64,000 bases of DNA from the NCBI GenBank assembly GCA_020632715.1, contig JACKFA010000003.1, positions 248,001 through 312,000 on the forward strand. The letters run 5' to 3'. This stretch comes from Deltaproteobacteria bacterium. Lineage in GTDB: Bacteria; Myxococcota_A; UBA9042; PHBI01. The notes beneath the pieces were generated by a model. It saw only the letters and a program-made list of their open reading frames with translations. It had not been told where the DNA came from and searched no databases. Within the stretch, counting starts at the first letter, position 1. Each line of letters starts with the position of its first letter. Positions 45,539 to 54,394 of the stretch are shown one piece after another. A program made the position numbers and the translations under genes.

Positions 45539-47539
45539 CTACTTCTTCAGGATGTACTTGTCGATGACACCCGTGAAGGCGTCGAGGCTGTAGCCCGACG
45601 GCGAGTTGAACTTGCGGCCGTTGATGTAGATCGTGGGCGTGCCACGGACGCCGGCCGCGCGGGCCTCCGCCATGTCCGCCTCGATCTTCGCCTTCGGCTT
45701 GTTCGCGGCCACGCACTCCGAGAACTTCTTCTCGTCGAGCCCGACCTGCTTCGCGTAGCCGTTCAGGTCGTCCGCCGAGAGCGCCTTCTGGTTCGCGAAG
45801 GCGAGGTCGTGGAACTCCCAGAACTTGCCCTGCTCGTGCGCGCACATCGCCGCGATCGCGGCCGGCATCGCGTTCTGGTGGAACGAGAGCGGGAAGTGCT
45901 TGAACGTGATGGCCACGTCGTCGCCGTAGTGGGCCTTGACCTCACCGAGCGGCGCCGAGACACGCGAGCAGAAGGGGCACTGGAAGTCCGAGAACTCGAC
46001 GATCTGGATCTTCGCGCCGGCCTTGCCCTTCGTCGGCGAGTCGTCGAGCTTGAACTCGTTGACCTGCGCCTCGAGCGGCTCGAAGACCTGGCCGTCCTTC
46101 ACGAGCTCCTCGTAGAGCTTCTGACCCGGCGGCGTCCCCTTCGCGGCGAGCGCCTGCGCCTTCGTGAGCTCCTCGTCGACCACCGACTTGAACTCCTCGA
46201 TGGGCTTGGCGCCCGTGACCTTGCGGCCGTTGATGAAGACGTTCGGGGTCCCGCGCGCCGTCACCTTGCCCGCGAGCTCCTGATCGGCCTCGATCTTGGC
46301 CTGGTACTTCTTGCTCTCGAAGCACTGCTTCCACTTCGCGACGTCGACGCCGACCTCGGTCGCGTACTTCTCGAGGTCAGCCGCCTCGAGGGCGCGCTGG
46401 TTCTCGAAGAGCTTGTCGTACATCTCCCAGAACTTGCCCTGCTCCTGGGCGCAGAGCGCCGCGTTCGACGCCGGGAGGGCGTTGTTGTGGAACGGGAGCG
46501 GGTTGTGCTTGAAGACGAGGCGGACCTTGTCGCCGTAGTCCGTGAGGAGCTGGTCGATCGTCGGCTTCACCTTCGAGCAGAAGGGGCACTGGAACTCGCT
46601 GAACTCGACGATCGTGACGAGCGCGCCGTCCTTGTTGCCCTTGATGGCGTCCTTCTCGGTGTCGACGTCCACCTTGTAGACCGTGCGGTCCACGCGCGGC
46701 GGCGGCGGCGCCTGCTTCGCCGGGGCCTTGTTGTTGTAGACGTAGTCGTAGAGCGCCGCGTTGTTCGCCTGCGTCCGCGTCTTCAGCCACTCGGCGCCGG
46801 TCTTCCCGGCGTCGTCGGCGGCCTTGATCTCCTCATCGATCACGGCCTTGAACTGCTCGAACGGCTGGGCGCCGCGGAGGCTCTTGCCGTTGATGAAGAA
46901 CGACGGCGTGCCCGTCGCGCCGACCGCCATCGCGATCGCCTGGTTCTTCTCGATGAAGTCCTTGGTCGCCGGGTCGGCCATGTCCTTCTTGAACTGCTCG
47001 ACGTCGAGCCCGAGCTCCTTCGCCCACGACTCGAAGCTCTGCTGGTTCAGCGAGCTCTGGTTGGCGAAGAGCTTGTCGTGCATCTCCCAGAACTTGCCCT
47101 GCTTCATCGCGGCGACGGCGGCCGTCGCGGCGGGCATGGCGTTCTGGTGGAACGAGAGCGGCTGGTGGAGGAACGTGACCTTCACCGAGTCGCCGTAGGT
47201 CTGCTCGATCTGCTTCACCGTCGGGATGACGCGGCTGCAGAAGGGGCACTGGAAATCCGAGAACTCGATGATCTCGACCTTCGCGTTCGGCGCGTTGGTC
47301 GACGCCGGAGCGAGCGCCCCGCCCGCCGTGGCCGGAGCCGCGCCGCGATCCGCCGCGCCAGCCGGCGCCTCGGCCGCCTTCTCGGCGCCACCGACCGCGG
47401 CCTCGCCGCCCTTCGCCGCGCCCTCGCCCTCGGCGGCCGCCGGAGCGACCTGCTCGCCGCCGACGGGCTTCTCATCCTTCTTGCCGCACGCGGTGGCCAT
47501 CAGGGCCATCGAGAGCACGGCTACAAGCCTGAACTTCAT
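45539..47539 (-). CDS. Lipoprotein with three tandem DsbA-like thioredoxin domains
   Basis: 666-residue lipoprotein: signal VAVLSMALMATAC (Cys18), an Ala/Glu-rich linker to about residue 84, then three DsbA/BdbD-type domains (Thioredoxin_4 pattern). Active sites are CPFC at 98-101, 318-321 and 521-524, each as EFSxFQCPFCS; the cis-Pro loops are GTPSFFING, GTPNVFING and GTPTIYING. Each has a helical insertion with GKFWEM/FHDKLF-like sequence. The domains are similar but not identical, so this is old triplication. Probably a periplasmic or outer-membrane disulfide oxidase or isomerase acting on the Cys-rich lipoproteins. ATG 47539 follows AGGAGG; the longer frame upstream lacks homology. Confidence 0.9.
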   Translation of the reverse strand: MKFRLVAVLSMALMATACGKKDEKPVGGEQVAPAAAEGEGAAKGGEAAVGGAEKAAEAPAGAADRGAAPATAGGALAPASTNAPNAKVEIIEFSDFQCPFCSRVIPTVKQIEQTYGDSVKVTFLHQPLSFHQNAMPAATAAVAAMKQGKFWEMHDKLFANQSSLNQQSFESWAKELGLDVEQFKKDMADPATKDFIEKNQAIAMAVGATGTPSFFINGKSLRGAQPFEQFKAVIDEEIKAADDAGKTGAEWLKTRTQANNAALYDYVYNNKAPAKQAPPPPRVDRTVYKVDVDTEKDAIKGNKDGALVTIVEFSEFQCPFCSKVKPTIDQLLTDYGDKVRLVFKHNPLPFHNNALPASNAALCAQEQGKFWEMYDKLFENQRALEAADLEKYATEVGVDVAKWKQCFESKKYQAKIEADQELAGKVTARGTPNVFINGRKVTGAKPIEEFKSVVDEELTKAQALAAKGTPPGQKLYEELVKDGQVFEPLEAQVNEFKLDDSPTKGKAGAKIQIVEFSDFQCPFCSRVSAPLGEVKAHYGDDVAITFKHFPLSFHQNAMPAAIAAMCAHEQGKFWEFHDLAFANQKALSADDLNGYAKQVGLDEKKFSECVAANKPKAKIEADMAEARAAGVRGTPTIYINGRKFNSPSGYSLDAFTGVIDKYILKK

Positions 47540-47729
47540 GTGCAAGTACCTCCTGAGCCGCCGCGCCGCGTGCCGCGGGGGACGGCCTGTTCCAACGCCA
47601 GAGAAGCCGGATTTCAAAGGGTTCGGCCTCGAAAACGCCGCGGGACTATGTCACAAGCGCCTGAGCGCCGCAACGCCCACCCCCGCGGGACGGGCATGAA
47701 ACTCCTCCGGTTCCGGAAAGGTTCAACCC

Positions 47730-49295
47730 ATGCGTCGATTCGAGACGATTCCCCACGCCGCGCGCGTCGCGCTCTGGCTACTCGCCGCCTCCGCGGCCGC
47801 CGCCTGCGGCCGCGAGTCGACCTCGTCCCCCTCCGCGCCGGCGGGCGAGGACGCGGTTCCGACCGCGATCGCCGCGCAACCCGAGGGCGCCGATCCGCGG
47901 CGTGACGAGCCCGGCCCCGCCGACCGCGTCTTCGGCGATGCGCCCGCCGATCGCGCCGGCCGCTGGTACGGCGTCTACCAGGGCGACAAGAAGGTCGGCC
48001 ACGCCCGTGTCGTCGCGCGGAGGGCGGCCGGGGACGAGCCCGGGCGCTGGGTCAGCGACGTGTCGATGCACGTGGAGGTCCCGGGGGGCGCCGCGGCCGA
48101 CGCCCTCGAGCGCAAGGTCTACGCCGGCGGCGCGGGCGGCCGCCTCACGGCGGGGGACTACGTCGTGACCGTGGGTGGCGAGCGCGACGCGCGCCACGCC
48201 ACGTTCGCGCGCGACGCGACGCTCGTGACGCGAGCGCACGGCGCGGACGCGCCCGGCGTGCCGACCCGCTGCCCGCCGAGCGCCGAGACCGTCGACACCG
48301 CGCTCGCGACGGCGCCGCCGAGGCCGGGCGGCCTCGAGGTGGGGGCCTCCACGACGGTGCCGGCGTGGGACTGGGAGGCGTGCCGCGACGACGCGCTGAC
48401 CGTCACGGCCCTCACCGTCGGGCCGCGCCAGGTCGCTGGCGTGGAGGTCACCGTGGCCGAGCTGCGGGCGACGCTCGCGCGCGCCGGCACGAGCTCGACC
48501 TCGGTCGTCCTCGAGGGCGGCGTCGCGCTGACCCAGGGGCTCGGCCCGGCCTTCACCCTCCGCCTCGAGGACGAGGCCGTCGCGAAGAGCGGCGCCGAGG
48601 CCCTCGACATCGCTGGCACCGGGGTCGCCGTCGCGCGCGCGCTCGGGCCCCCGGCCGCCGTGTCGCGCCTCGAGCTCTCGTTGACGCTCCCGCCCGGCGT
48701 CGCCGTCCCGTCGGACGCGCGCCAGACCGTGACCATCGAGGGCGACGGGCGCGCTCGCGTCGTGATCCGCCGCGCCCCCGGGGACCTCGTGGGCGAGGAC
48801 GCCGCCGCGGCCGCGCTCGCCGCCGACAGCGCCAGCGACTGGCGCGATCCCGCCGTCACCGCCGCGGCGCGCGAGGCGACCGCCGGGCTCACCACCGACG
48901 CCGCGAAGGTCGACGCGCTCGTCCCCTGGGTCGCCCGCCGCCTCCGCGACCGGGTGGGCGTCCACGTCCCGACGGCGTCGCGGATCCTCGCGGTCGGCGA
49001 GGGCGACTGCACCGAGCACACCTGGCTCTTCGTGGCGCTGTCGCGCGCGGTGGGCGTCCCCGCGCGCCCGGTCTACGGGCTCGTCTACACCGGCGACGAC
49101 GCGCGCCGCTTCGCGTTCCACGCCTGGGCCGAGGTCCGCCTCGACGGGCGCTGGGTCGCCGTCGACCCGACCTGGGACGAGCGCGTCGCCGACGCGACGC
49201 ACCTCGCCTTGAGCCGCGACGGCTTCGAGCGCCTCGCGACCTTCCTCGGCGACCTCGCCATCGAGGTCGTCGACGTCGCGCGCGACGCCCCCTGA
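47730..49295 (+). CDS. Transglutaminase-like lipoprotein
   Basis: 521-residue lipoprotein: lipobox SAAAAC near residue 26, a Pro/Asp-rich linker, a ~300-residue domain of beta character, and a C-terminal transglutaminase/cysteine protease core. The catalytic triad is visible: Cys427 in GEGDCTEHT, His464 in FAFHAWAEVRL and Asp479 in AVDPTWDE. Such cores hydrolyse or transfer amides on proteins or peptidoglycan peptides; the substrate is unknown. ATG 47730 lies after AAAGG. It diverges from the triple-DsbA gene, with 190 bp between. Confidence 0.85.
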   Translation: MRRFETIPHAARVALWLLAASAAAACGRESTSSPSAPAGEDAVPTAIAAQPEGADPRRDEPGPADRVFGDAPADRAGRWYGVYQGDKKVGHARVVARRAAGDEPGRWVSDVSMHVEVPGGAAADALERKVYAGGAGGRLTAGDYVVTVGGERDARHATFARDATLVTRAHGADAPGVPTRCPPSAETVDTALATAPPRPGGLEVGASTTVPAWDWEACRDDALTVTALTVGPRQVAGVEVTVAELRATLARAGTSSTSVVLEGGVALTQGLGPAFTLRLEDEAVAKSGAEALDIAGTGVAVARALGPPAAVSRLELSLTLPPGVAVPSDARQTVTIEGDGRARVVIRRAPGDLVGEDAAAAALAADSASDWRDPAVTAAAREATAGLTTDAAKVDALVPWVARRLRDRVGVHVPTASRILAVGEGDCTEHTWLFVALSRAVGVPARPVYGLVYTGDDARRFAFHAWAEVRLDGRWVAVDPTWDERVADATHLALSRDGFERLATFLGDLAIEVVDVARDAP

Positions 49296-49307
49296 GCCGG
49301 CTCCCGG

Positions 49308-50840
49308 CTACTGCGCGGCGGAGTTGCGCTTGCCCGGGGTGCCGCGGTTGTCGCCGGTGCCGAACGACGCCGTGCCGGCCTTCCAGTTCGTCTCGCTCGT
49401 GCCGTCGCCGGTCGCGCGGATCCGCTCGATGCTGCGCCCCGCCTGGAACGCCGTCCACGGCTCGAACGCGCTGTAGCGCGTGTTGTCGACGAGCGTCGCC
49501 CCGGTCGCCGTGCTGTCGTAGAGCAGGATCGCGCCGAGCGTGTTGGGCAGGTAGAAGCCGCCCCCGTAGCCGAGGTCGACGGGGACCCCACCGTTCGTCG
49601 CGGTGTTCGTGCTCATCCCGATCACGAGGTAGCCGCGACCCGGGATGGTCAGGTTCGGCCCGGCGAGCTCGAGCGCCTGGTCGCCGCAGTCGCGGATCTG
49701 CCAGCCGTTCACGTTGATCGGCTCGCTCTCGGGGTTGTAGAGCTCGAACCACTCCTGGTTCATGTCGCCGCCGTACGGGTCCGGCATGATCTCGTTGATG
49801 ATGACGCGGTGCGTCACGGCGGCGTTGAGCGGCGCGCGGCACTCGCTCGCGATGCACTTCGAGACGCTCGCGGCCGCGCCGATCTCGGTCGCAGCGAGGT
49901 CGGCCTCTCCCCGGGGCTCGATCTTGAAGTTGCCGAACGAGTAGTTGAGGGGGCCCGTGATGGACGAGAACTCGTCACCGAGGTGTGCCGTCCAGTGGAT
50001 CCCCATATCGTCGACTCGCAGGTTGTCGGTGATGGCGAACTCGCCGTAGTCGTTGGGGCAGTCGGGCCGCGTATGGACCGTCTCGACGTTCGTCACCGTC
50101 ACGAGCACGCCCTCGAAGAGCTCGGGGATGGGCCCGTTCGTCTGGATCCACGCCGGGTACTCGATGAAGTACGGCGCCGGCGGCGTGCCGGCCGACTTCA
50201 CCGTCACCTCCTCGAGGTAGATCTGGCTGTTCTCGAAGTACTCCGTGTAGTAGCCGGTGACGTCGACGATGTCGCCGACCTCGAGGCCGCTCGTCGGCTC
50301 GCCGTGCGCATAGACCGCGATGCCGCTGTAGGGGCCGCCCGCGAGCTCCTGCACGAAGAACGTGTCCGAGAACACGGCCGACACGACGACGCCGGTGAGC
50401 TCGACGTAGAAGCCGGGGCTCGCCGTCGGCTCCGGCGAGATGTGGTCGAAGCACTCGGGGTTCTGGATGTCGTAGATGTTGCGCTTGCCGCCCTCGGCGG
50501 AGCAGGTGTTCGCGAGGTCGACGACCACGTCCGGATCGGGGATCGGCGGCGTCGTGTCGGCGATCACCGTGTCCGTCGGCTCGAGCGTGTCCGCGACGAG
50601 CGTGTCGTCCGCGGCGGTGTCCTCGACGTCCGCCGGATCGGTCGCGTCGGCGCCGCCGGTGTCTCCCTCGGCCGTGTCGGCCTCGATCGAGTCGGCGCCG
50701 GTGTCGGGGCTGGTCGTCGCGTCGGCCGCGTCGCCTCCCGCGCCGTTGCCGCCGTTGTCGTCCGAGCAGCCCGCGATCCCCGCGAAGGTCAGGGTGAGAG
50801 CGAGCAGCGTGGCCTGGATGAGCGTCGTCGAGCGGTTCAA
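49308..50840 (-). CDS. Lipoprotein with Asp/Thr linker, OB-like domain and lamin-tail domain
   Basis: 510-residue lipoprotein: lipobox GIAGC near residue 25, about 75 residues of Asp/Thr/Ala low complexity, a middle domain resembling OB-fold/DUF5689 (YVELTGVVVSAVFSDTFFVQE, then EVGDIVDVTGYYTEYF), and a C-terminal lamin-tail domain from about residue 345 (HRVIINEIMPDPYGGD, WFELYNPE, GYLVIGMST). Lamin-tail domains are found beside nucleases or proteases and in surface proteins; no catalytic motif is seen here. The start is TTG 50840, 3 bp after AGGGAT; no better codon is in frame. Confidence 0.75.
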   Translation of the reverse strand: MNRSTTLIQATLLALTLTFAGIAGCSDDNGGNGAGGDAADATTSPDTGADSIEADTAEGDTGGADATDPADVEDTAADDTLVADTLEPTDTVIADTTPPIPDPDVVVDLANTCSAEGGKRNIYDIQNPECFDHISPEPTASPGFYVELTGVVVSAVFSDTFFVQELAGGPYSGIAVYAHGEPTSGLEVGDIVDVTGYYTEYFENSQIYLEEVTVKSAGTPPAPYFIEYPAWIQTNGPIPELFEGVLVTVTNVETVHTRPDCPNDYGEFAITDNLRVDDMGIHWTAHLGDEFSSITGPLNYSFGNFKIEPRGEADLAATEIGAAASVSKCIASECRAPLNAAVTHRVIINEIMPDPYGGDMNQEWFELYNPESEPINVNGWQIRDCGDQALELAGPNLTIPGRGYLVIGMSTNTATNGGVPVDLGYGGGFYLPNTLGAILLYDSTATGATLVDNTRYSAFEPWTAFQAGRSIERIRATGDGTSETNWKAGTASFGTGDNRGTPGKRNSAAQ

Positions 50841-50948
50841 GGGATCCCTTCCCGGCGCGAAAGTTCGGCGGAACTTAGGGGGCCCGCCCCACTCGGGTCA
50901 AGGAGAAGGGCTACTCATGCGGTCGCGACGCGTTCATTCCCGCGCTCC

Positions 50949-51977
50949 TCACGGCTCGACGACGATCTTCCCGAACACCTGGCGCGACTCGAGGAGCTCC
51001 TCGGCCTCCGCGATCGCGTCGAGCGGGAAGACCTTGTCCACGACCGCCTCGAAGAGGCCGCGCTCGTAGAGCGCCACGAGCTGGTGGTACTCGGCCTTCG
51101 ACCCCATCGTCGAGCCGAGGATCGACTGGCTCTTGAAGAAGATGTGGCGGAGGTTCACCCGCGCGTCCACGCCGGTCGTCGCGCCGCACGTGACGAGGCG
51201 CCCAGCCCAGGCGAGGCAGCGGAGCGACTTCTCGAACGTCTCGCCGCCGACGTGCTCGAAGACGACGTCCACGCCGCGCCCGCCGGTCAGCGCCTTCACG
51301 CGCTTCACGAAGTCCTCGGTGCGGTAGTTGACGGCGTGATCGGCGCCGAGCGCGCGCGCCGCGTCGAGCTTGTCGTCGCTCCCGGCCGTCGTGATGACGG
51401 TCGCGCCGAGGAACCGCGCGATCTGGATGGCCGCCGTGCCGACGCCGCTGCCGCCCGCCTGCACGAGCACCGTCTCCCCGCCGCGGAGCTGCGCGCGCGC
51501 GACGAGCATGTGCCACGCCGTCAGGAACGTGAGCGAGAGCGCGGCCGCGCTCGGGTGGTCGAGGCGGTCGGGCTTCCGCACGATGTTCGCGCGCGGCACG
51601 CACACGAGCTCCGCGAGCCCGCCCGGGCGACTCTCGCCGAGGAGCTGGTAGCGCGGGCAGAGCTGGTCCTGGCCGGCCACGCACTGCGGGCAGTGGCCGC
51701 ACGACACGCCAGGCATCACCATCACGGGGAGGCCGGCCTCGAGGTCGTCCACCCCGGCGCCGACGGCGTGGACCTCGCCGGAGACGTCCGCGCCGGTCGT
51801 CGCGGGCAGGTGGAACGGGGCGCCGGGGAGGCCGCGGCGCACCCAGAGATCGAGGTGGTTGAGCGCGCAGGCGCGCACGCGCACGACGACCTCGCCGGGG
51901 CCGGGGACCGGGTCCGGGACGGTCTCGACGCGCAGGACCTCGGGGCCTCCATGCTCGCGGATGACGACGGCTCTCAC
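50949..51977 (-). CDS. Zinc-type alcohol dehydrogenase/quinone oxidoreductase (MDR family)
   Basis: 342-residue medium-chain dehydrogenase/reductase. It has the structural-zinc lobe GVSCGHCPQCVAGQDQLC with four Cys, the Rossmann motif VLVQAGGSGVGTAAIQIA, and GADVSGEVHAVG. The pattern suits NADPH-dependent quinone or enoyl reductases with zinc. Substrate not predictable. GTG 51977 is preceded by GAGGAGGAG; the frame continues upstream over 240 bp without homology. It diverges from argC across a 483-bp gap. Confidence 0.88.
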   Translation of the reverse strand: MRAVVIREHGGPEVLRVETVPDPVPGPGEVVVRVRACALNHLDLWVRRGLPGAPFHLPATTGADVSGEVHAVGAGVDDLEAGLPVMVMPGVSCGHCPQCVAGQDQLCPRYQLLGESRPGGLAELVCVPRANIVRKPDRLDHPSAAALSLTFLTAWHMLVARAQLRGGETVLVQAGGSGVGTAAIQIARFLGATVITTAGSDDKLDAARALGADHAVNYRTEDFVKRVKALTGGRGVDVVFEHVGGETFEKSLRCLAWAGRLVTCGATTGVDARVNLRHIFFKSQSILGSTMGSKAEYHQLVALYERGLFEAVVDKVFPLDAIAEAEELLESRQVFGKIVVEP

Positions 51978-52082
51978 GGGCTCTCCTCCTCGGGGGGGCG
52001 GCGACGACGGGGGCGGCGGGTCGGGCGGCGCGACCCCTCCTCGTCGGGAGGGGCGCGCGCCGCGCCGGCCCAGAATGACAAC

Positions 52083-52111
52083 GGGCGAGGTGCCTCGCGG
52101 CGACCTCGCCC
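52083..52111 (-). promoter_or_regulatory. Hairpin upstream of the oxidoreductase gene
   Basis: Perfect 9-bp arms GGGCGAGGT (52083-52091) and ACCTCGCCC (52103-52111) with an 11-nt loop, 106 bp upstream of the oxidoreductase start. It is a possible operator or attenuator; no T run follows. Confidence 0.35.
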
Positions 52112-52140
52112 GGGTGAGCACCGCTCGAGTCGTGCCTGGA

Positions 52141-52270
52141 ACCAAATCTAAACCCATTCCTCGAAAGGTGGGCTTCGCGATATCCGCTTCAGGCTTCCTG
52201 CTGCTGTGGCAGGCTTGCACACCACGGAAAGGGACGAATCCCGGGTTCAGATTTAGGGTTTAGATATTGG
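52141..52270. promoter_or_regulatory. A/T-rich inverted repeat between the oxidoreductase gene and argC
   Basis: ACCAAATCTAAACCC (52141-52155) is matched in reverse by GGGTTCAGATTTA (52243-52255) and GGGTTTAGATATTGG (52256-52270), two near-tandem copies. The segment is clearly more A/T-rich than the rest of the 483-bp gap (51978-52460), which otherwise holds no gene I can support. It lies where a divergent promoter region would be expected. Confidence 0.5.
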
Positions 52271-52460
52271 AGGCTCCAAAGCTCGGGCTCAGCAGACTTC
52301 CCACACCCCGAAGGTAGCAGGCACCCCCCCGCGTGTCACTCGGGGGGCGCTCTAAAATCCCCTCCGGGCTCGCGGCGCCGCCGCCGAGGGGGGCAGGCGC
52401 CCGAGATGGCGACCGGCCTGGTTTCGTGGTACGCCCCGGGCCGGCGACGGAGGATCGGCC

Positions 52461-53543
52461 ATGGCACGGAACGGCAGCGAGCGCGCGCGGATCGCGATCA
52501 TCGGTGGCACGGGCTATGGGGGCGCCGAGCTCGCGCGGCTCATCCTCGGCCACCCGCGCGCGGAGCTCGCGCGCGTCACGAGCATCGATCACGTCGGGGA
52601 GCCGCTCGAGGCGGTGCACCTGAGCCTCGTCGGCTCGGGGCTCACCTTCGAGGAGATCCCCCCCGAGGACGCCGTCCGCGACGTCGATGTCGCCTTCATG
52701 GCGCTCCCTCACAAGGTGAGCGCCGCCATCGGCGCGAAGCTCGAGGGCGCTCCGACGCGGGTCATCGACCTCTCGGGCGACTTCCGCCTCCGCAACGCCG
52801 ACGCCTACCGGCGCTACTACGGCCAGGTCCACCCGTGCCCCGAGCAGCTCGGGCGCTGGGTGTACGGCCTCCCGGAGCTGAACCGGGCGGCCATCGCCGG
52901 CGCCACGCGCGTCGCCTCCCCGGGGTGCTTCGCGACGACCATCGCGCTCGGGCTCGTCCCGCTCGCGCGGAAGGGGCTCCTCGACGGCCGCGTGCAGGTC
53001 GTCGCGTGCACCGGGTCCTCGGGCAGCGGCGCCTACGCGAGCGCCGGCACGCACCACCCGGTGCGCGCCAACAACCTCAAGATCTACAAGGCGTTGAACC
53101 ACCAGCATCTGCCGGAGATCACGCAGACCCTCGCCGACGCCGCGCGCGCCGCGGGGACGACCTCGCGCTGCGATCTCCAGTTCGTGCCGGTGTCCGCGCC
53201 GCTCGCGCGCGGGATCCTCGCGAACAGCTTCGTCGTCGTGCCCGAAGCCATCGACGAGGCCGCGGTCGCCGCGATCTTCGCCGAGAGCTACGCCGACGAG
53301 CCCTTCGTGCGCGTGCTCGGCGGCGGCGCGCGGCAGGCGGAGGTCGTCGCGGTGAAGGGGAGCATGTACGTCGAGCTCTCGTGGACGCTCGGCCCCGCGG
53401 TCGGCGGGACGCGGCAGCTCGTCGTCACGACGGCGGCGGACAACCTCGTGAAGGGCGGGGCGGGGCAGGCGGTGCAGTCGATGAACCTGATGCTCGGCTT
53501 CCCGGAGGGGGAGGGCATCTCGGCGCCGGCGACGTGGCCGTGA
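52461..53543 (+). CDS. argC: N-acetyl-gamma-glutamyl-phosphate reductase
   Basis: 360-residue dehydrogenase: Rossmann start IAIIGGTGYGGAELARL, catalytic Cys156 in ASPGCFATT, and HHPVRANNLKIYKAL of the substrate domain. It reduces N-acetylglutamyl phosphate in arginine synthesis. The next gene, argB, overlaps its stop by 4 bp, matching the pathway order (kinase then reductase). A LysY/LysZ role in the aminoadipate lysine route cannot be ruled out, because the two families are close; no LysW carrier is seen here. Confidence 0.9.
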   Translation: MARNGSERARIAIIGGTGYGGAELARLILGHPRAELARVTSIDHVGEPLEAVHLSLVGSGLTFEEIPPEDAVRDVDVAFMALPHKVSAAIGAKLEGAPTRVIDLSGDFRLRNADAYRRYYGQVHPCPEQLGRWVYGLPELNRAAIAGATRVASPGCFATTIALGLVPLARKGLLDGRVQVVACTGSSGSGAYASAGTHHPVRANNLKIYKALNHQHLPEITQTLADAARAAGTTSRCDLQFVPVSAPLARGILANSFVVVPEAIDEAAVAAIFAESYADEPFVRVLGGGARQAEVVAVKGSMYVELSWTLGPAVGGTRQLVVTTAADNLVKGGAGQAVQSMNLMLGFPEGEGISAPATWP

Positions 53544-54394
53544 GCACCGCGCGGCGGCCGACGGCCGTGCTCAAGTTCGGTGGCGAGGTGGTGGTCGACG
53601 GGGCGCAGCTCGCCGAGGTGCTGAGCGGCGTCGCGGCCCTCGTGGACGACGGCTGGCGCTTCGTCCTCTGCCACGGCGGCGGGCCGCAGGTGTCGGCGAT
53701 GACCAGGCGGCTCGGGATGGAGCCGGTGATGGTCGGCGGGCGGCGCGTGACGGACGACGCGACGCTCCAGGTCGCGAAGGCGGTCCTCGGCGGCGAGGTC
53801 AACGTCGACATCGTGGCGGCGGCGCTCGCCGCCGGGCTCGACGCCATCGGGATCTGCGGGGTGTCGGGGCGCCTCATCGCCGCGCACCGGCGGCCGCCGA
53901 AGGTGGTCTCGGGTGGCGGCGCGGCGCCCGTCGACTTCGGGCACGTGGGCGTGGTCGACGCGATCCGGGTCGAGCTCCTCGAGCACCTGTGGGCGGGGGG
54001 CTACACCCCCGTCGTGTCGACGCTCGGGGTCGGTGGGGCGGCTGGCGGGACCTCGCCCGTCTACAACATCAACGCGGACACCGTCGCGGCGGCGCTGGCG
54101 TCGGCGCTCGAGGCGGACCACCTCTTCCTGATGACCGGGGTCGGCGCCGTGCTCTCGGCGTTCCCCGACCCGGCGAGCCGGATCGCGCGGCTCTCGGCGG
54201 CGGAGGCGCGCGAGGCCATCGCGCAGGGGGTGATCTCGGGCGGCATGATCCCGAAGGTCGAGGAGGCGCTCGAGCGGCTCCGTGGCGAGGGCAGGCCCGG
54301 GATCGGCGCCGTGCACATCGTGGGATCGCACGCGGACTCGCTCGTCGAGGAGGCGCGGGAGCCGGGCAGCCGGGGGACCGTGCTCGTCCCGTGA
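53540..54394 (+). CDS. argB: Acetylglutamate kinase
   Basis: 284-residue amino-acid kinase: VLKFGGEVV at the N-terminus, LCHGGGPQVSAMTRRLGM for the substrate loop, NINADTVAAALASAL of the nucleotide fold and GGMIPKVEEALERL near the end. It phosphorylates N-acetylglutamate. Starts at GTG 53540 inside the argC stop and ends in a GTGA overlap with the next gene, so three genes are translated as one coupled unit. The usual feedback-arginine N-helix is short or absent. Confidence 0.92.
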   Translation: MSTARRPTAVLKFGGEVVVDGAQLAEVLSGVAALVDDGWRFVLCHGGGPQVSAMTRRLGMEPVMVGGRRVTDDATLQVAKAVLGGEVNVDIVAAALAAGLDAIGICGVSGRLIAAHRRPPKVVSGGGAAPVDFGHVGVVDAIRVELLEHLWAGGYTPVVSTLGVGGAAGGTSPVYNINADTVAAALASALEADHLFLMTGVGAVLSAFPDPASRIARLSAAEAREAIAQGVISGGMIPKVEEALERLRGEGRPGIGAVHIVGSHADSLVEEAREPGSRGTVLVP

